DNA of 64,000 nt from Lacihabitans sp. LS3-19 (GTDB lineage Bacteria; Bacteroidota; Bacteroidia; Cytophagales; Spirosomataceae), in NCBI RefSeq assembly GCF_024343575.1, contig NZ_RJUA01000014.1, positions 43,172 to 107,171 of the forward strand, given 5' to 3'. A program made the position numbers and the translations under genes. Under the pieces are notes generated by a model. The model saw only the letters and a list, made by a program, of their open reading frames with translations, was not told the DNA's origin and ran no database searches. Shown in pieces: positions 26,343 to 36,956 of the stretch (its first letter is position 1; each line of letters begins with the position of its first letter).

Positions 26343-29300
26343 ATGTTTAGAAATATAATTCATAGGCCAGTTTTGGCCATTGTGATTTCTGTTATTATAG
26401 TTTTTACGGGATTACTTGCTATAAAACAACTGCCTACTTCACAGTTTCCTGAGATTGCTCCCACCACGGTCAATATTTTCATTGCTTATCCTGGTTCGAG
26501 TGCTGATGTGTTGGTAAAATCAACATTAATTACACTTGAAAATGCCATAAATGGTGTGCAAGGCATGCGGTATATGGCTACCGATGCAACGAGTGCGGGA
26601 GAGGCTACACTTAGAATAATTTTTGACCCTGGTACTGACCCCAACTTGGCGGTAATTCGAGTCAAAACTAGAGTTGACCAAGTGATGCCACTATTACCTG
26701 ATTTGGTACAAAGAGAAGGGGTGGTTATCACGCCTATTCAGCCGAGTATGTTGATGTACGTAAACCTCTATGCTAAAGATAAAAGCCTAGACGAGAAGTT
26801 TTTATACAATTATGCCAACGTAAAAATCATCCCTGAGATAAATAGAATAAACGGGGTGGCACGTACCCAGATTTTAGGTAGCCGCCAGTTTGCTATGAGA
26901 GTGTGGCTAAATCCTGACCGTATGCGTGCTTATAATATTTCGGCAGAGGATATTATGAAATCGCTCGCCGAACAAAGTATCGTTGGTAGGCCGGGTCGGA
27001 TTGGACAAAGTTCGGGTATTTCTGCTCAGTCTCTTGAGTATGTTTTAACTTACAAAGGAAGGTTTAATACACCAGAAGAGTACGGAAACGTAATAGTAAG
27101 AGCAAACGCTGCCGGAGAAAGTATACGATTAAAGGATGTTGCAAAAATTGAATTGGGAAGTGAGTTTTTCGATATCTATTCCAATCTCGACGGACACCCG
27201 TCTGCTGCTATTTTGCTAAAACAAAATGTGGGAAGTAATGCCACCGAAGTGATAGAAAACGTAAAAAGTAAGCTAGAAGAAATGAAAGCTTCATTTCCAC
27301 CTGGGGTAGATTACAAAATCAGTTATGACGTTTCGAAGTTTCTGGATGCCTCTGTGGAGCAGGTCACGCATACTTTGAGAGATGCATTTATACTTGTGGC
27401 TTTGGTGGTATTCTTATTTTTGGGGGACTGGCGATCTACGATTATTCCGATTATTGCAGTTCCTGTTTCGCTTATCGGAGCATTTTTTGTGATGCAACTT
27501 TTTGGCCTATCTATAAATCTAATCACGCTTTTTGCACTTGTACTTGCCATTGGTATTGTGGTTGACGACGCCATAGTGGTGGTGGAAGCCGTACATGCCA
27601 AAATGGAAGAGGAGCATCTGTCGCCTTACAATGCCGTAAAAAAAGTAATGGGCGAAATCAGCGGGGCAATTATAGCAATAACATTGGTGATGGTTTCTGT
27701 GTTTTTGCCAATTGCATTTATGTCTGGTCCTGTAGGTACTTTTTACCGGCAGTTTTCTATTACTATGGCTAGTGCTATCATATTATCCGCTATTGTGGCT
27801 TTGACACTTACGCCTGTTTTGTGCGGTATGATTTTGAAAAATAACCATGGCAAACCAAAGAAAAAATCGCCGATAGACTGGTTGATAGGTAAATTCAACC
27901 AAGGTTTTGATAAAATGACTGGGAAATATGTCAGTCTCCTTAAGTTAATTGTAAATAAAAGACTTCTGACTTTTCTGATTCTTTTTGGCTTTGGTTTGGG
28001 AATAATCTTTGCCAACAAAATTCTTCCAGCAGGTTTTATACCAAGCGAAGACCAAGGGACTATTTATGCAATAATACAAACTCCTCCTGGGGCTACTTTG
28101 GAACGTACCAACAAGGTGACTTTGGAGCTGCAGAAAATATGTAAAGAAGTGGAAGGGGTGGAGTCTGTATCATCCTTAGCAGGTTATGAAATCATGACCG
28201 AAGGTAGAGGCTCAAACGCAGGTACATGTTTGATAAATCTAAAGCCTTGGTCTGAACGAGAATCGTCAGTAAATGAGGTAATAGAAGAACTTGAAAAAAA
28301 ATCAAAAGATTTAGGGGCAATTATTGAATATTTCGAGCCTCCGGCTGTGCCAGGCTTCGGTTCGTCTGCTGGTTTTTCTTTGCGTTTATTGGATAAATCT
28401 GGCACTACAGATTATCATGAGTTTGATAAAATCAACAAGGATTTCATGGCTGCACTGAGCAAACGAAAAGAATTGACGGGTTTGTTTACATTTTTTGCGG
28501 CAAATTATCCTCAGTACGAGCTGCAGATTGACAATAATGCCGCTATGCAAAAAGGCGTGTCTATTGGCAAAGCAATGGAAAATCTGAATATCATGATCGG
28601 AAGTACCTATGAGCAAGGTTTCATTCGTTTTGATAGATTTTTTAAGGTTTATGTACAATCGTCTCCTGAGTTTAGGAGGTTGCCATCAGATGTTTTAAAC
28701 ATGTTTGTGAAAAACGAAAATGGTGATATGGTGCCCTATTCTTCGTTTATGAAAATCGTGAAAAAACAAGGTCCGAATGAAATTACGCGTTACAATATGT
28801 ATAATTCTTCTTCTATAAGAGGTTTGCCTTCAAAAGGTTACACTACTGCGGATGCTATTCAAGCCATCAGAGAAGTTTCCAAGGCCACCCTACCAAGAGG
28901 ATATGATATTGCATGGGAAGGATTGTCTTTTGACGAAGCCCAAAGAGGCAATGAGTCTTTGTATATTTTTGGGGTTGTTTTGATATTCGTGTATTTGGTT
29001 TTGGCTGCCCAGTACGAAAGTTTCCTTTTGCCAATGGCGGTAATATTTTCACTTCCTGTAGGTATTTTTGGCTCATTTGTGATGCTGAAAGCCATGGGAT
29101 TGGCAAATGACGTTTATGCTCAAGTAGGATTGATTATGTTGGTTGGTTTGCTGGGAAAAAACGCAGTATTGATTGTAGAATTTGCCGTAATGAAACGACA
29201 GCAAGGCATGAGTGTGCTAGATGCGGCTATCGAAGGAGCAAAGGTAAGATTCCGACCAATTTTGATGACTTCATTCGCTTTTGTGGCTGGTTTGATACCA

Positions 29301-29576
29301 TTGGTACTTGCCCACGGAGCAGGTGCTATTGGTAACCGTACTATTGGTGGGTCTGCTATGGGTGGCATGTTGTTCGGTACCATGTTTGGTGTAATTATCA
29401 TCCCTGGCTTGTATTATATTTTCGGTACACTGTCTGATGGTAAGCATCTTATCAAAGACGAAGACGATGAGTCGCTATCTGAAAGTTTTGTTCGCTCAGG
29501 CGAAGAAAAAGGTAAACTTCTTGAAAGAATAAAGAAATTATTAAGGAGAAATGATGAAAACAAAAATGAAGAATAA
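26343..29576 (+). CDS. RND efflux transporter, HAE1/AcrB family
   Basis: The 1077-residue protein is of full AcrB length, with twelve membrane helices and two large periplasmic loops. The proton relay Asp pair is in LAIGIVVDDAIVVVEAV, in helix 4. GRPGRIGQSSG and NPDRMRAYNIS in the porter domain, and GLLGKNAVLIVEFA in helix 10, are typical of the multidrug HAE1 group rather than the heavy-metal CzcA group. The start is 28 bp after the adaptor stop, and the next gene begins inside its last codons. Confidence 0.94.
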   Translation: MFRNIIHRPVLAIVISVIIVFTGLLAIKQLPTSQFPEIAPTTVNIFIAYPGSSADVLVKSTLITLENAINGVQGMRYMATDATSAGEATLRIIFDPGTDPNLAVIRVKTRVDQVMPLLPDLVQREGVVITPIQPSMLMYVNLYAKDKSLDEKFLYNYANVKIIPEINRINGVARTQILGSRQFAMRVWLNPDRMRAYNISAEDIMKSLAEQSIVGRPGRIGQSSGISAQSLEYVLTYKGRFNTPEEYGNVIVRANAAGESIRLKDVAKIELGSEFFDIYSNLDGHPSAAILLKQNVGSNATEVIENVKSKLEEMKASFPPGVDYKISYDVSKFLDASVEQVTHTLRDAFILVALVVFLFLGDWRSTIIPIIAVPVSLIGAFFVMQLFGLSINLITLFALVLAIGIVVDDAIVVVEAVHAKMEEEHLSPYNAVKKVMGEISGAIIAITLVMVSVFLPIAFMSGPVGTFYRQFSITMASAIILSAIVALTLTPVLCGMILKNNHGKPKKKSPIDWLIGKFNQGFDKMTGKYVSLLKLIVNKRLLTFLILFGFGLGIIFANKILPAGFIPSEDQGTIYAIIQTPPGATLERTNKVTLELQKICKEVEGVESVSSLAGYEIMTEGRGSNAGTCLINLKPWSERESSVNEVIEELEKKSKDLGAIIEYFEPPAVPGFGSSAGFSLRLLDKSGTTDYHEFDKINKDFMAALSKRKELTGLFTFFAANYPQYELQIDNNAAMQKGVSIGKAMENLNIMIGSTYEQGFIRFDRFFKVYVQSSPEFRRLPSDVLNMFVKNENGDMVPYSSFMKIVKKQGPNEITRYNMYNSSSIRGLPSKGYTTADAIQAIREVSKATLPRGYDIAWEGLSFDEAQRGNESLYIFGVVLIFVYLVLAAQYESFLLPMAVIFSLPVGIFGSFVMLKAMGLANDVYAQVGLIMLVGLLGKNAVLIVEFAVMKRQQGMSVLDAAIEGAKVRFRPILMTSFAFVAGLIPLVLAHGAGAIGNRTIGGSAMGGMLFGTMFGVIIIPGLYYIFGTLSDGKHLIKDEDDESLSESFVRSGEEKGKLLERIKKLLRRNDENKNEE

Positions 29577-29577
29577 C

Positions 29578-31002
29578 ATGAAACGAAACATAATTTATAT
29601 AGTTTTTGCTAGCATTTCTTTGTTTTTGAATGCTTGCAAAACGCCTGAAATTGTTGGTAAAACTGAAAATAAAAACCTGCCTTCAAGTTTTGGAAATGTA
29701 ACGTCTAATTCAGCTATAGAGAGAGTAAATTGGAAAGACTATTTCCAGGATTCATTCCTAAATAGTTTGATAGATACAGCTTTGAAAAACAACCAAGAGC
29801 TGAACATCACAAGGCAGGAAATAGAAATTGCGAAAAATGAGGTAATGGCCAGAAAAGGGGAATACATGCCTTTTGTGAGATATGGCGGCTCGGCAGGTTT
29901 AGACAAAGTACCTCGATATACCAATATTGGAGCTATGGAAGCCAATACGGAAATGAAACCTGGCAGAGAAATGCCGGACCCTTTGCCTGATTTTGGTGGC
30001 GGATTGTATGCCAACTGGGAGCTGGATATTTGGCATAAACTACGAAATGCCCGAAAAGCTGCCATGTCGAGATATTTAGCAACAACTGAGGCCCGAAATT
30101 TTATGATTACGAATCTGATTGCTGAGATAGCCAATTCGTATTATGAGCTTTTAGCCCTTGATAATCAATTGGTCATCGTGAAACAGAATATTGAAATTCA
30201 AAGTAATGCACTTGGGATTGTTAATATTCAAAAGGAAGGATCTAGAGTGACGGAATTGGCCGTAAAGAAGTTTGAAGCGGAGGTTTTTAAAACCCGAAGT
30301 CTTCAGTTTGATATCCAACAGAATATTATCGAAACTGAAAACAGACTAAATTTTCTTGTTGGTAGATTTCCTTCTCCAATTCCAAGAAATTCATCGGATT
30401 TCAACACCATGGTTCCTCAGTATATGAGCACGGGTCTGCCATCGCAGCTTTTAGCCAACAGACCTGACATTCGGCAAGCTGAGCTAAATCTTGAGGCTGC
30501 TAAAATAGATGTTCAGGTTGCTAGAGCAAATTTTTATCCTTCACTGGGTATTTCGGCAGCCTTAGGTTTAAAAGCTTTCAATCCTATTTATTTGATAAAT
30601 CCGAAGTCTTTATTGACTTCATTATCATCGGATTTAGTAGGGCCTTTGATAAATAAAAATGCGATAACGGCCACTTATTTTAATGCAAATGCGAGCCAAA
30701 TTCAGTCAGTTTACAATTATGAAAGAACCATATTGAACGCATATCTGGAAATCGTGAATCAACAAGCGAAAATCACAAATTTAGCACAAAGTTATGAGCT
30801 AAAATCAAAACAGGTGGAGGCTCTAACAGCGTCAATTGGCATATCAAATGATTTATTTAAAAATGCCAGAGCAGATTATATGGAGGTTTTACTTACGCAA
30901 AGAGATGCTTTGGAGTCAAGATTTGAATTGGTAGAAACCAAAAAACAACAAATGAACGCAAGGGTTAATATTTATAGAGCATTGGGTGGTGGTTGGAATT
31001 AA
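29578..31002 (+). CDS. Outer-membrane efflux channel lipoprotein (TolC/OprM family)
   Basis: The chosen start (MKRNIIYIVFASISLFLNAC) gives a lipoprotein signal with Cys at the lipobox and 474 residues. Earlier ATGs at 29551, 29554 and 29566 would overlap the pump gene. Two OEP domains are visible: one around residues 45-220 (NWKDYFQDSFLNSLIDTAL, GGLYANWELDIWHKLRNA) and one from about 255 on (NRPDIRQAELNLEAAKIDVQ, FYPSLGISAALG). The operon is thus a complete tripartite pump. It ends at the hairpin at 31087. Confidence 0.93.
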   Translation: MKRNIIYIVFASISLFLNACKTPEIVGKTENKNLPSSFGNVTSNSAIERVNWKDYFQDSFLNSLIDTALKNNQELNITRQEIEIAKNEVMARKGEYMPFVRYGGSAGLDKVPRYTNIGAMEANTEMKPGREMPDPLPDFGGGLYANWELDIWHKLRNARKAAMSRYLATTEARNFMITNLIAEIANSYYELLALDNQLVIVKQNIEIQSNALGIVNIQKEGSRVTELAVKKFEAEVFKTRSLQFDIQQNIIETENRLNFLVGRFPSPIPRNSSDFNTMVPQYMSTGLPSQLLANRPDIRQAELNLEAAKIDVQVARANFYPSLGISAALGLKAFNPIYLINPKSLLTSLSSDLVGPLINKNAITATYFNANASQIQSVYNYERTILNAYLEIVNQQAKITNLAQSYELKSKQVEALTASIGISNDLFKNARADYMEVLLTQRDALESRFELVETKKQQMNARVNIYRALGGGWN

Positions 31003-31086
31003 AAACATCCCATATTCTAGATTTTAGCTTTTTCTAAAAATAATTACAATTCAGATTAGGGTTTTATTTGTAATGTTTATGCTCAG

Positions 31087-31125
31087 ACAGGCTGTCTATA
31101 TTATTTGGGCAGCCTGTTTTGTTTT
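31087..31125 (+). terminator. Terminator of the RND efflux operon
   Basis: ACAGGCTG (31087-31094) and CAGCCTGT (31110-31117) form an 8-bp stem followed by a T-rich stretch (TTTGTTTTT). Confidence 0.8.
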
Positions 31126-31164
31126 TAATATTCGATTTTTTAAGTAAAATGATTCGAAAAATAT

Positions 31165-31650
31165 TCATGCTCGATAAACATTCTCAAAACTATTTTCAAG
31201 GCCAGGTTCTAATGGAAATATCTGCTTTAAGTGATGCTTTAAATGCTCAGGGTAATCCTTCATAATATAAGCCAAAGTGGAAGGTCCTTCGTCATCGATG
31301 TAAATCACGTTTTCTAATACTGCTGGATTTACATTAGCCATTATATGTGCTATATGTAGATTAAATGTCGCCCAAAGATCAATCAATTCTGGCCAATAAG
31401 CAGCATTATAATTTTGCGATGCCACCCACTCATCTTGCCTATAACCCATGAAATGAAGCTCGGTTTCGTTCATCATTCTCACAAATTTTTGTTGATTGTT
31501 GCAAGCTGAATCTATTAAATGTCCCAAAATTTCTTTTTTCGACCATTTTTTAGGGTTTAGTTTTATGCTGGCTTCTTCATCTGAAATCAGGCTGAGTTTT
31601 TCTTTAAATTCGAGTATAATTGTTATTAGTTTTTGACTTATATTTTGCAT
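31165..31650 (-). CDS. DinB-family protein
   Basis: The start at 31650 (MQNISQKLITIILEF) gives 161 residues; an ATG ten codons upstream is less natural. It has the four-helix DinB fold with WSKKEILGHLIDSACNNQQKF. Metal-binding histidines are expected in GHLID and in PEHLKHHLKQIFP near the C-terminus. DinB/YfiT proteins are metal-dependent thiol-using transferases in some species. The gene is alone and its role is unknown. Confidence 0.85.
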   Translation of the reverse strand: MQNISQKLITIILEFKEKLSLISDEEASIKLNPKKWSKKEILGHLIDSACNNQQKFVRMMNETELHFMGYRQDEWVASQNYNAAYWPELIDLWATFNLHIAHIMANVNPAVLENVIYIDDEGPSTLAYIMKDYPEHLKHHLKQIFPLEPGLENSFENVYRA

Positions 31651-31881
31651 TTTTTTAATTTTTTTGTGGGAACTTGCCAAGAAAACCTTTGGCGTAATGA
31701 ACCGCTGAGTAAATTTCTTTAAATTAAAACTATTATTTGACCATTAATCACTTTTTTTCTTAGCATTTATCCTATTTATTTACTTTTGATTTTAAACAAT
31801 TTCTAAAATTATAGTATTTCGAGTAAAACGGTGATTCGATTTACGCCAAAATCCTTATTTCATTTTAACAAAAAACAAACT

Positions 31882-34461
31882 ATGACAAAAAAAATCTATG
31901 TCCTTTTGCTAGCTATCTTGGTGTTTGCAGGGTCTGCTACACATGCACAAAAGAAGAAGAAAAAGGAGGAAGCCGCCCCAGTAGAAACCCCGGCCAAAAA
32001 ACCAGAAGCTCCAGCCAAAAAGCCTGACGCAGCTAAGAAAGGTCCAAAGCCTTATAAAGAGGTTATTGATAGTACTGCTGTAACCCAAGTTGGATTAATG
32101 ACTGTACATAAAATGGATGATAAATATCTATTTGAAATTCCAGATTCATTAATTGGTAGAGACATAATGTCCATCACTAGATTTTCTAAGACTCCTGCTG
32201 GAGGTGGAATATTTGGTGGTGAAGAAGTTAACAGACAAGTAGTTAAATGGGAATTGGGGCAGAATAAAAATTTGCTATTAAGATCTATTACTACAGTTAT
32301 AATGTCGCCAGATAGTACCAAACCTATGGCTCAAGCCGTGAAAAACTCAAGTGCTGATCCAATAATAGGAAACTTCGAGATCAAAGCCTACAAAACGGAT
32401 TCGTCAGGAAAAGTGAAAATGGCCTATGTAATTGATGTAACAAGTACTTTCGATAGCGATATGCAAACATTCTCTTTGGGTTCTATTGATAAGCAGGTTT
32501 TGAATATTACCTCTTTTCAAAAGGATAAATCATTTATTCAAAAAATATCTACTTATCCTATAAATACAGAAATAAGAACGGTTAAAACTTATGCCACTAC
32601 ACCTCCAAGGATTTCATTAACGCCTATGCCGCAAATCGGCAGAAATCTACCTGCTGGCTTGGATGCTGGAGTTGTGACTATGGAGTTTAATACTTCTATG
32701 ATTTTGTTGCCAAAAGTACCAATGCGTAAAAGAACTTTTGATGCACGTGTAGGATATTTTGCCAATAGTTATGCCGTTTTTGGTGAAGAATCTCAAAAAT
32801 CTGATAAAGATGTATTTGCAGTAAGATGGAGATTAGAGCCTAAATCAAAAGAGGATGCGGAAAGACAAAAAAATGGAGAACTGATTGAGCCTAAAAAGCC
32901 AATTGTATATTACATTGACCCTTCTACGCCTGACAAATGGAAAAAATATATAAAAGCTGGTATTGACGACTGGCAGCCAGCATACGAAGCCGCAGGTTGG
33001 AAAAACGCCATCCGAGGTGAGTATTGGCCAGAAAATGACACCACAATGAGTTTGGAAGATGCAAGATTCTCAGTAGTGAGATATTTTGCAGCAGATATTC
33101 AAAATGCTTATGGTCCAAACGTTCATGATCCCCGCTCTGGAGAAATTATCGAAAGTCATATTGGTTGGTACCACAATATCATGAGTTTGTTGAGAAACTG
33201 GTATTTGATACAAACTGCCGCTGCTGACCCAGCCGCTAGAATGAAGAAATTTGATGACCAATTGATGGGCGAATTGATACGTTTTGTTTCGTCTCACGAG
33301 GTAGGACATACTTTAGGCTTACGTCACAACATGGGAGCTAGTTCGGCAACACCTGTTGAGAGTTTGAGAGATCCAGCTTTCCAAGAGAAAAACGGACATA
33401 CTTCCTCTATTATGGACTATGCTAGATTTAACTATGTAGCTCAGCCTGAAGACGGCGTGAAGCACTTTTTCCCGAGAATTGGTGACTATGACAAGTGGGC
33501 AATCACTTGGGGCTATAGCTATTTTGCTGACGCCAAAGACGAGAAAGCAGAAAAGGCAATTTTGAACGATATGACCAAAGAAGCTTACAAAAATCGTAGA
33601 CTTTGGTTTGGTACTGAAATTAGCCCTTATGACCCTCGTTATCAGACAGAAGACATTGGTGATAACGCTATGCGTGCATCAGAGTATGGCATTAAAAACT
33701 TGAAAAGAATCTTGCCTAACTTAATGGAATATAGCAAAGAAAATGGCGAAAGTTATCAAGAGTTAGACGAGCTATACATGAACTTGGTAGGTCAGTACAG
33801 AAGATATATGGGCCATGTAACAAAAAACGTGGGTGGTATATATGATTCGCCTAAAACTTATGACATGGAAGGTGATCAATTTGAAATAGTACCAAAAGCT
33901 ATTCAAAAAGATGCCGTGGCCTTTTTGAATACGCAATTGTTTGACACGCCAATTTGGTTGATGGATCAGAAAATTCTTTCGAAAATCAAACCAGAGAATG
34001 GTGTGGAGGCTATAAAAGCTATGCAAGATGCAACACTCTCAAGTCTTTTGGCTGGTGATAGAGCCGTGAGATTGATGGAAAGTGGAGCTGCAAGTGGAAA
34101 TAATTATTCTTTGGACGAAATGATGAGCGATTTGAAAAACGGAATTTTCTCAGAGCTTAAAGGAAAGTCAAGTATTGATATTTATAGAAGAAACATGCAG
34201 AAACTTTATGTAGACAAAGTAATTGCATTGTTGAAACCAGGAAAGGCTTCTGTAAGATCTATTCCAGTTGGTGTGACGTATGGTTTTAGCACAAGAACGG
34301 TTAACCTTCAAGAAACTGATTTGCCTTCTATAGCAAGAGGCCAATTGACGGCTTTGAAAAACGAAATGAAAGCATCTTCAATGAGAATGTCGGATAAATT
34401 GAGCAAATACCATTTGCAAGATTTGATAGCTAGAATAGAAGCTGCTTTGGATCCGAAATGA
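31882..34461 (+). CDS. Secreted zinc-dependent metalloprotease (DUF5117/DUF5118 type)
   Basis: The start at ATG 31882 gives a signal peptide (MTKKIYVLLLAILVFAGSATHAQ) and 859 residues; GTG at 31831 is in frame but unlikely. After the signal comes a low-complexity Lys then Ala/Pro/Lys linker (about residues 24-60), probably a surface spacer. Next are beta-rich DUF5118/DUF5117 domains. The catalytic HEVGHTLGLRH (about residue 475) fits the extended HExxHxxGxxH zinc motif of the metzincin type. MDYARFNYVAQPEDG follows in the place of a Met-turn. It is common in Bacteroidota, but substrates are not defined. Confidence 0.9.
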   Translation: MTKKIYVLLLAILVFAGSATHAQKKKKKEEAAPVETPAKKPEAPAKKPDAAKKGPKPYKEVIDSTAVTQVGLMTVHKMDDKYLFEIPDSLIGRDIMSITRFSKTPAGGGIFGGEEVNRQVVKWELGQNKNLLLRSITTVIMSPDSTKPMAQAVKNSSADPIIGNFEIKAYKTDSSGKVKMAYVIDVTSTFDSDMQTFSLGSIDKQVLNITSFQKDKSFIQKISTYPINTEIRTVKTYATTPPRISLTPMPQIGRNLPAGLDAGVVTMEFNTSMILLPKVPMRKRTFDARVGYFANSYAVFGEESQKSDKDVFAVRWRLEPKSKEDAERQKNGELIEPKKPIVYYIDPSTPDKWKKYIKAGIDDWQPAYEAAGWKNAIRGEYWPENDTTMSLEDARFSVVRYFAADIQNAYGPNVHDPRSGEIIESHIGWYHNIMSLLRNWYLIQTAAADPAARMKKFDDQLMGELIRFVSSHEVGHTLGLRHNMGASSATPVESLRDPAFQEKNGHTSSIMDYARFNYVAQPEDGVKHFFPRIGDYDKWAITWGYSYFADAKDEKAEKAILNDMTKEAYKNRRLWFGTEISPYDPRYQTEDIGDNAMRASEYGIKNLKRILPNLMEYSKENGESYQELDELYMNLVGQYRRYMGHVTKNVGGIYDSPKTYDMEGDQFEIVPKAIQKDAVAFLNTQLFDTPIWLMDQKILSKIKPENGVEAIKAMQDATLSSLLAGDRAVRLMESGAASGNNYSLDEMMSDLKNGIFSELKGKSSIDIYRRNMQKLYVDKVIALLKPGKASVRSIPVGVTYGFSTRTVNLQETDLPSIARGQLTALKNEMKASSMRMSDKLSKYHLQDLIARIEAALDPK

Positions 34462-34483
34462 TTTAGAGATTAGATTTTATACG

Positions 34484-34513
34484 AAAGCCACCTCGTTTGG
34501 GGTGGCTTTTTTG
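34484..34513 (+). terminator. Terminator after the metalloprotease gene
   Basis: AAAGCCACC-TCGTTTG-GGGTGGCTTT is a strong stem followed by TTTTTG. Confidence 0.85.
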
Positions 34514-34654
34514 TTGTTTTTAGGAAAAGATAAAAATATTTCTTCTCTTGTAGATCCACTTCCAATTATATCCAATAAAACATTGTAAATTCGAAGAAAA
34601 AATTAAGAGACCAAATATGATTTCGTAAATTATTTTCAACCAAAAAAAATCGAA

Positions 34655-35227
34655 ATGAGGATAATAAAATCCACCAGTCTGTTGCTGGCCCTACTAACTA
34701 TTAGCAGCTTCTTTCTTATTGAATGCACAAAGTCATCTTATAATACTCTCAATAAATCTATTATTCAAAGCAGAAAACATATAAGAAATGAAAAACTCAA
34801 AAAACAACTTCAAAAAATGGATGTTTTTAGAAATGATTTTTTAGAATTTGTTTCAAATACAAAGAGTATTAACTTAGAAAACAGAAGAGACACACTAATC
34901 CTTGTTGAGTATTTCGACAACATTTGTCTAAATTGTAATTACTATGATATTACGCTTTTAGACGACAGTATCGCCTTTAAAATAAATGAGATAAACTGGA
35001 CTAAAAAACCTTACCAGCATAAAATAGAAGTAGATACTCTAAGTTTCAAAACACATTCAAATTCAATTGGAGATGGGCTTTGGAATCTAAAAATTCAAAA
35101 AAACAACAATGACCCTTTTAAAAAAGATTTATATAGCAAACCTTGTTTTGATGGCTCAAGAGCAATAGTTACTTGGATTCTACCTAATCAAAAAACTATT
35201 TCAATACTTGCGGATTGTTTGTTTTAA
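34655..35227 (+). CDS. Putative lipoprotein, unknown function
   Basis: The 190-residue product has a lipoprotein signal (SLLLALLTISSFFLIECTKSS) and no family I recognise. It has a CLNCNYYDI stretch with two cysteines three apart and a C-terminal pair of further cysteines (KPCFDG, ADCLF). It is monocistronic, convergent with hipA and very A+T-rich, which suits a recently acquired accessory gene. That is only suggestive. Confidence 0.65.
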   Translation: MRIIKSTSLLLALLTISSFFLIECTKSSYNTLNKSIIQSRKHIRNEKLKKQLQKMDVFRNDFLEFVSNTKSINLENRRDTLILVEYFDNICLNCNYYDITLLDDSIAFKINEINWTKKPYQHKIEVDTLSFKTHSNSIGDGLWNLKIQKNNNDPFKKDLYSKPCFDGSRAIVTWILPNQKTISILADCLF

Positions 35228-35364
35228 TCCGCCCTATAATTATTTCATCATTATTCGAGAATCTTGAAAATTCTATTTTTCTCTTTGAGACACCTCGAAT
35301 GGCATCTTCAAAACCAGACAAAAAGGGTTTCCAATCCAACCAAGCTTTAACCTTTCTATATCCC

Positions 35365-36651
35365 CTACAAAAAAGTCTTTTCCAAAGCAATAGCTTGCCT
35401 TTCAGGCATTTGGGCTTCTTGAGCGAAGTTTTTCCAATTGCTCACCGTTTCTTTTACTTGGGCTATGATGTCTTTGGGTTTCTTGATGTTCATTTGTTTT
35501 GCTACGTTCAGCAAATCACTTTGATCAATACCCTCACGTTTTCCGTTCACTGACATTTGATGGCGAGCTATCCATTTGTTTTCGGGATTATAGGCATAGG
35601 TGACATCATAAGCTGGCGAAAGCTTCCATTTGCCAGAGTTGTCCATCAGAAACGAAATGTTTTTAGTGTGGTCGTCTTGGTTACGGGCAATTACGTTAAA
35701 CACCATTCTGAGGTACAATTGCTCGGCATCGGTATAGGGAAGCCTTAACTCACGCATGGCCTGAAACGCCTGCTCGTAAGCGTAGGCATTCGGATTGTTG
35801 TAGTCATAATGACACAGACCGCAGAGTGTCTGCATGTGTAGTTTTTGGTTGTTGGGTAATCTATCAAACCGCTTAGTCATAAAATGGGCTCTTCCGCCTT
35901 CTTCCAATAGTTTACTTTCGGTCATGTTTATGCCGCATGCTATCGCCATTTTATAGTAGGCATATTCTATTCGGCCATAACCCTTGGGGTCGCTTAATTG
36001 TTCGTTTGTTACACCATCAAACTTTATCAACCAATGCTCAAAGCCTTCTGGGGCAACGAGCTGGCCGCTTCGTACCGCTTTAGTGAGTGGATTATAGGCT
36101 ATTACGGCTTTTGCTCTTGCACCACCCGCTGATGTCCCCACCTTTACGATATCTTTCAGAGCTTCAGCTTCTGTTTGACTTAGAGCGGTACTCAATTCGG
36201 TTTTTTGTTCCAAAGCTTTTTTTGACAAAGCCACCAAATTACTTATTTCTAGATTTTTATCCGTTTCTTTCTCTTGCTTTATGGCTGGGTCAAATTCCAA
36301 TGCACCCATGCCTCTGTTGCCCTGGTAGCAGAGTCGTTCTACAGGATTCATACTATTGCGGGCCCTACCCTGTGATGCCAGCCAAATATCTATCAACTGT
36401 CCACCAAATCTATCGGGAAGTGCATCGGCCAATAAACCGGGCAAACCTTGGTATGTTTCTCTTGGTAAAGCTGGAAACTGAAAAATCGTACCCTTTGATG
36501 CACTTTGAAGCGACATAGTTAGTGGGGCAATATCAAGTCCTAGACGAACAAAGGCAGCATCCATCTCAAAAGATGCTACCTCACGAGCCTCATCCCACAA
36601 AACGGCACCCACTAGCTTATCCCACAATATCACATTTGCTAGATTTACCAT
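35365..36651 (-). CDS. hipA: HipA-family serine/threonine kinase toxin
   Basis: The 428-residue protein is full length for HipA. The N-terminal Couple_hipA domain contains LPGLLADALPDRFGGQLID. The phosphate loop region SAGGARAKAVIAY lies at about residues 173-185. The kinase core has NVIARNQDDHTKNISFLM, with catalytic Asp in DDHTKN, and WKLSPAYDVTYAY, with the metal-binding Asp. HipA kinases phosphorylate targets such as glutamyl-tRNA synthetase and cause growth arrest. Its start overlaps the hipB stop by 7 bp, so the two are translationally coupled. No disruption is seen, so the module should be active. Confidence 0.92.
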   Translation of the reverse strand: MVNLANVILWDKLVGAVLWDEAREVASFEMDAAFVRLGLDIAPLTMSLQSASKGTIFQFPALPRETYQGLPGLLADALPDRFGGQLIDIWLASQGRARNSMNPVERLCYQGNRGMGALEFDPAIKQEKETDKNLEISNLVALSKKALEQKTELSTALSQTEAEALKDIVKVGTSAGGARAKAVIAYNPLTKAVRSGQLVAPEGFEHWLIKFDGVTNEQLSDPKGYGRIEYAYYKMAIACGINMTESKLLEEGGRAHFMTKRFDRLPNNQKLHMQTLCGLCHYDYNNPNAYAYEQAFQAMRELRLPYTDAEQLYLRMVFNVIARNQDDHTKNISFLMDNSGKWKLSPAYDVTYAYNPENKWIARHQMSVNGKREGIDQSDLLNVAKQMNIKKPKDIIAQVKETVSNWKNFAQEAQMPERQAIALEKTFL

Positions 36652-36956
36652 TCGCTTGCGGGCTTAGTTTTTTTATTTCCAGTAGCTCTTTTACGGTATT
36701 TGGCTTGTTGCTCGGCCACCATAAGTGGGCTGATGCTATCCGGAACCACAAATGCCCCAAGTATGTCAAGCTGCTCCAACCCACGTAAAATCTGAACAAA
36801 ACTCAGCATATTACTTACACGCCCATTCTCAATTTCGCTAATGGTACTACGAAATATACCACTTTTGTCAGCCAACTCTTGCTGGGTAATATTGGCCTTG
36901 ATACGCATACGTTTTAGCTGCTTACCAAGCTCGGTTATTATGGCAGCATCACTCAT
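36645..36956 (-). CDS. hipB: HipB-like XRE-family antitoxin
   Basis: The 103 residues from ATG 36956 (an ATG at 36992 would add 12) include an XRE helix-turn-helix: QLKRMRIKANITQQELADKSG, then FRSTISEIENGRVSN. A basic C-terminal tail (KYRKRATGNKKTKPASEW) probably contacts HipA. HipB proteins neutralise HipA and repress the operon. Two palindromes at 37065 and 37106 upstream are the likely operators. Confidence 0.9.
   Translation of the reverse strand: MSDAAIITELGKQLKRMRIKANITQQELADKSGIFRSTISEIENGRVSNMLSFVQILRGLEQLDILGAFVVPDSISPLMVAEQQAKYRKRATGNKKTKPASEW

Noticed and set aside
36087..36518. Plus-strand open frame of 143 codons inside hipA
   Set aside because: It lies opposite a complete HipA with all motifs and has no domain of its own; it is a shadow of the real gene.
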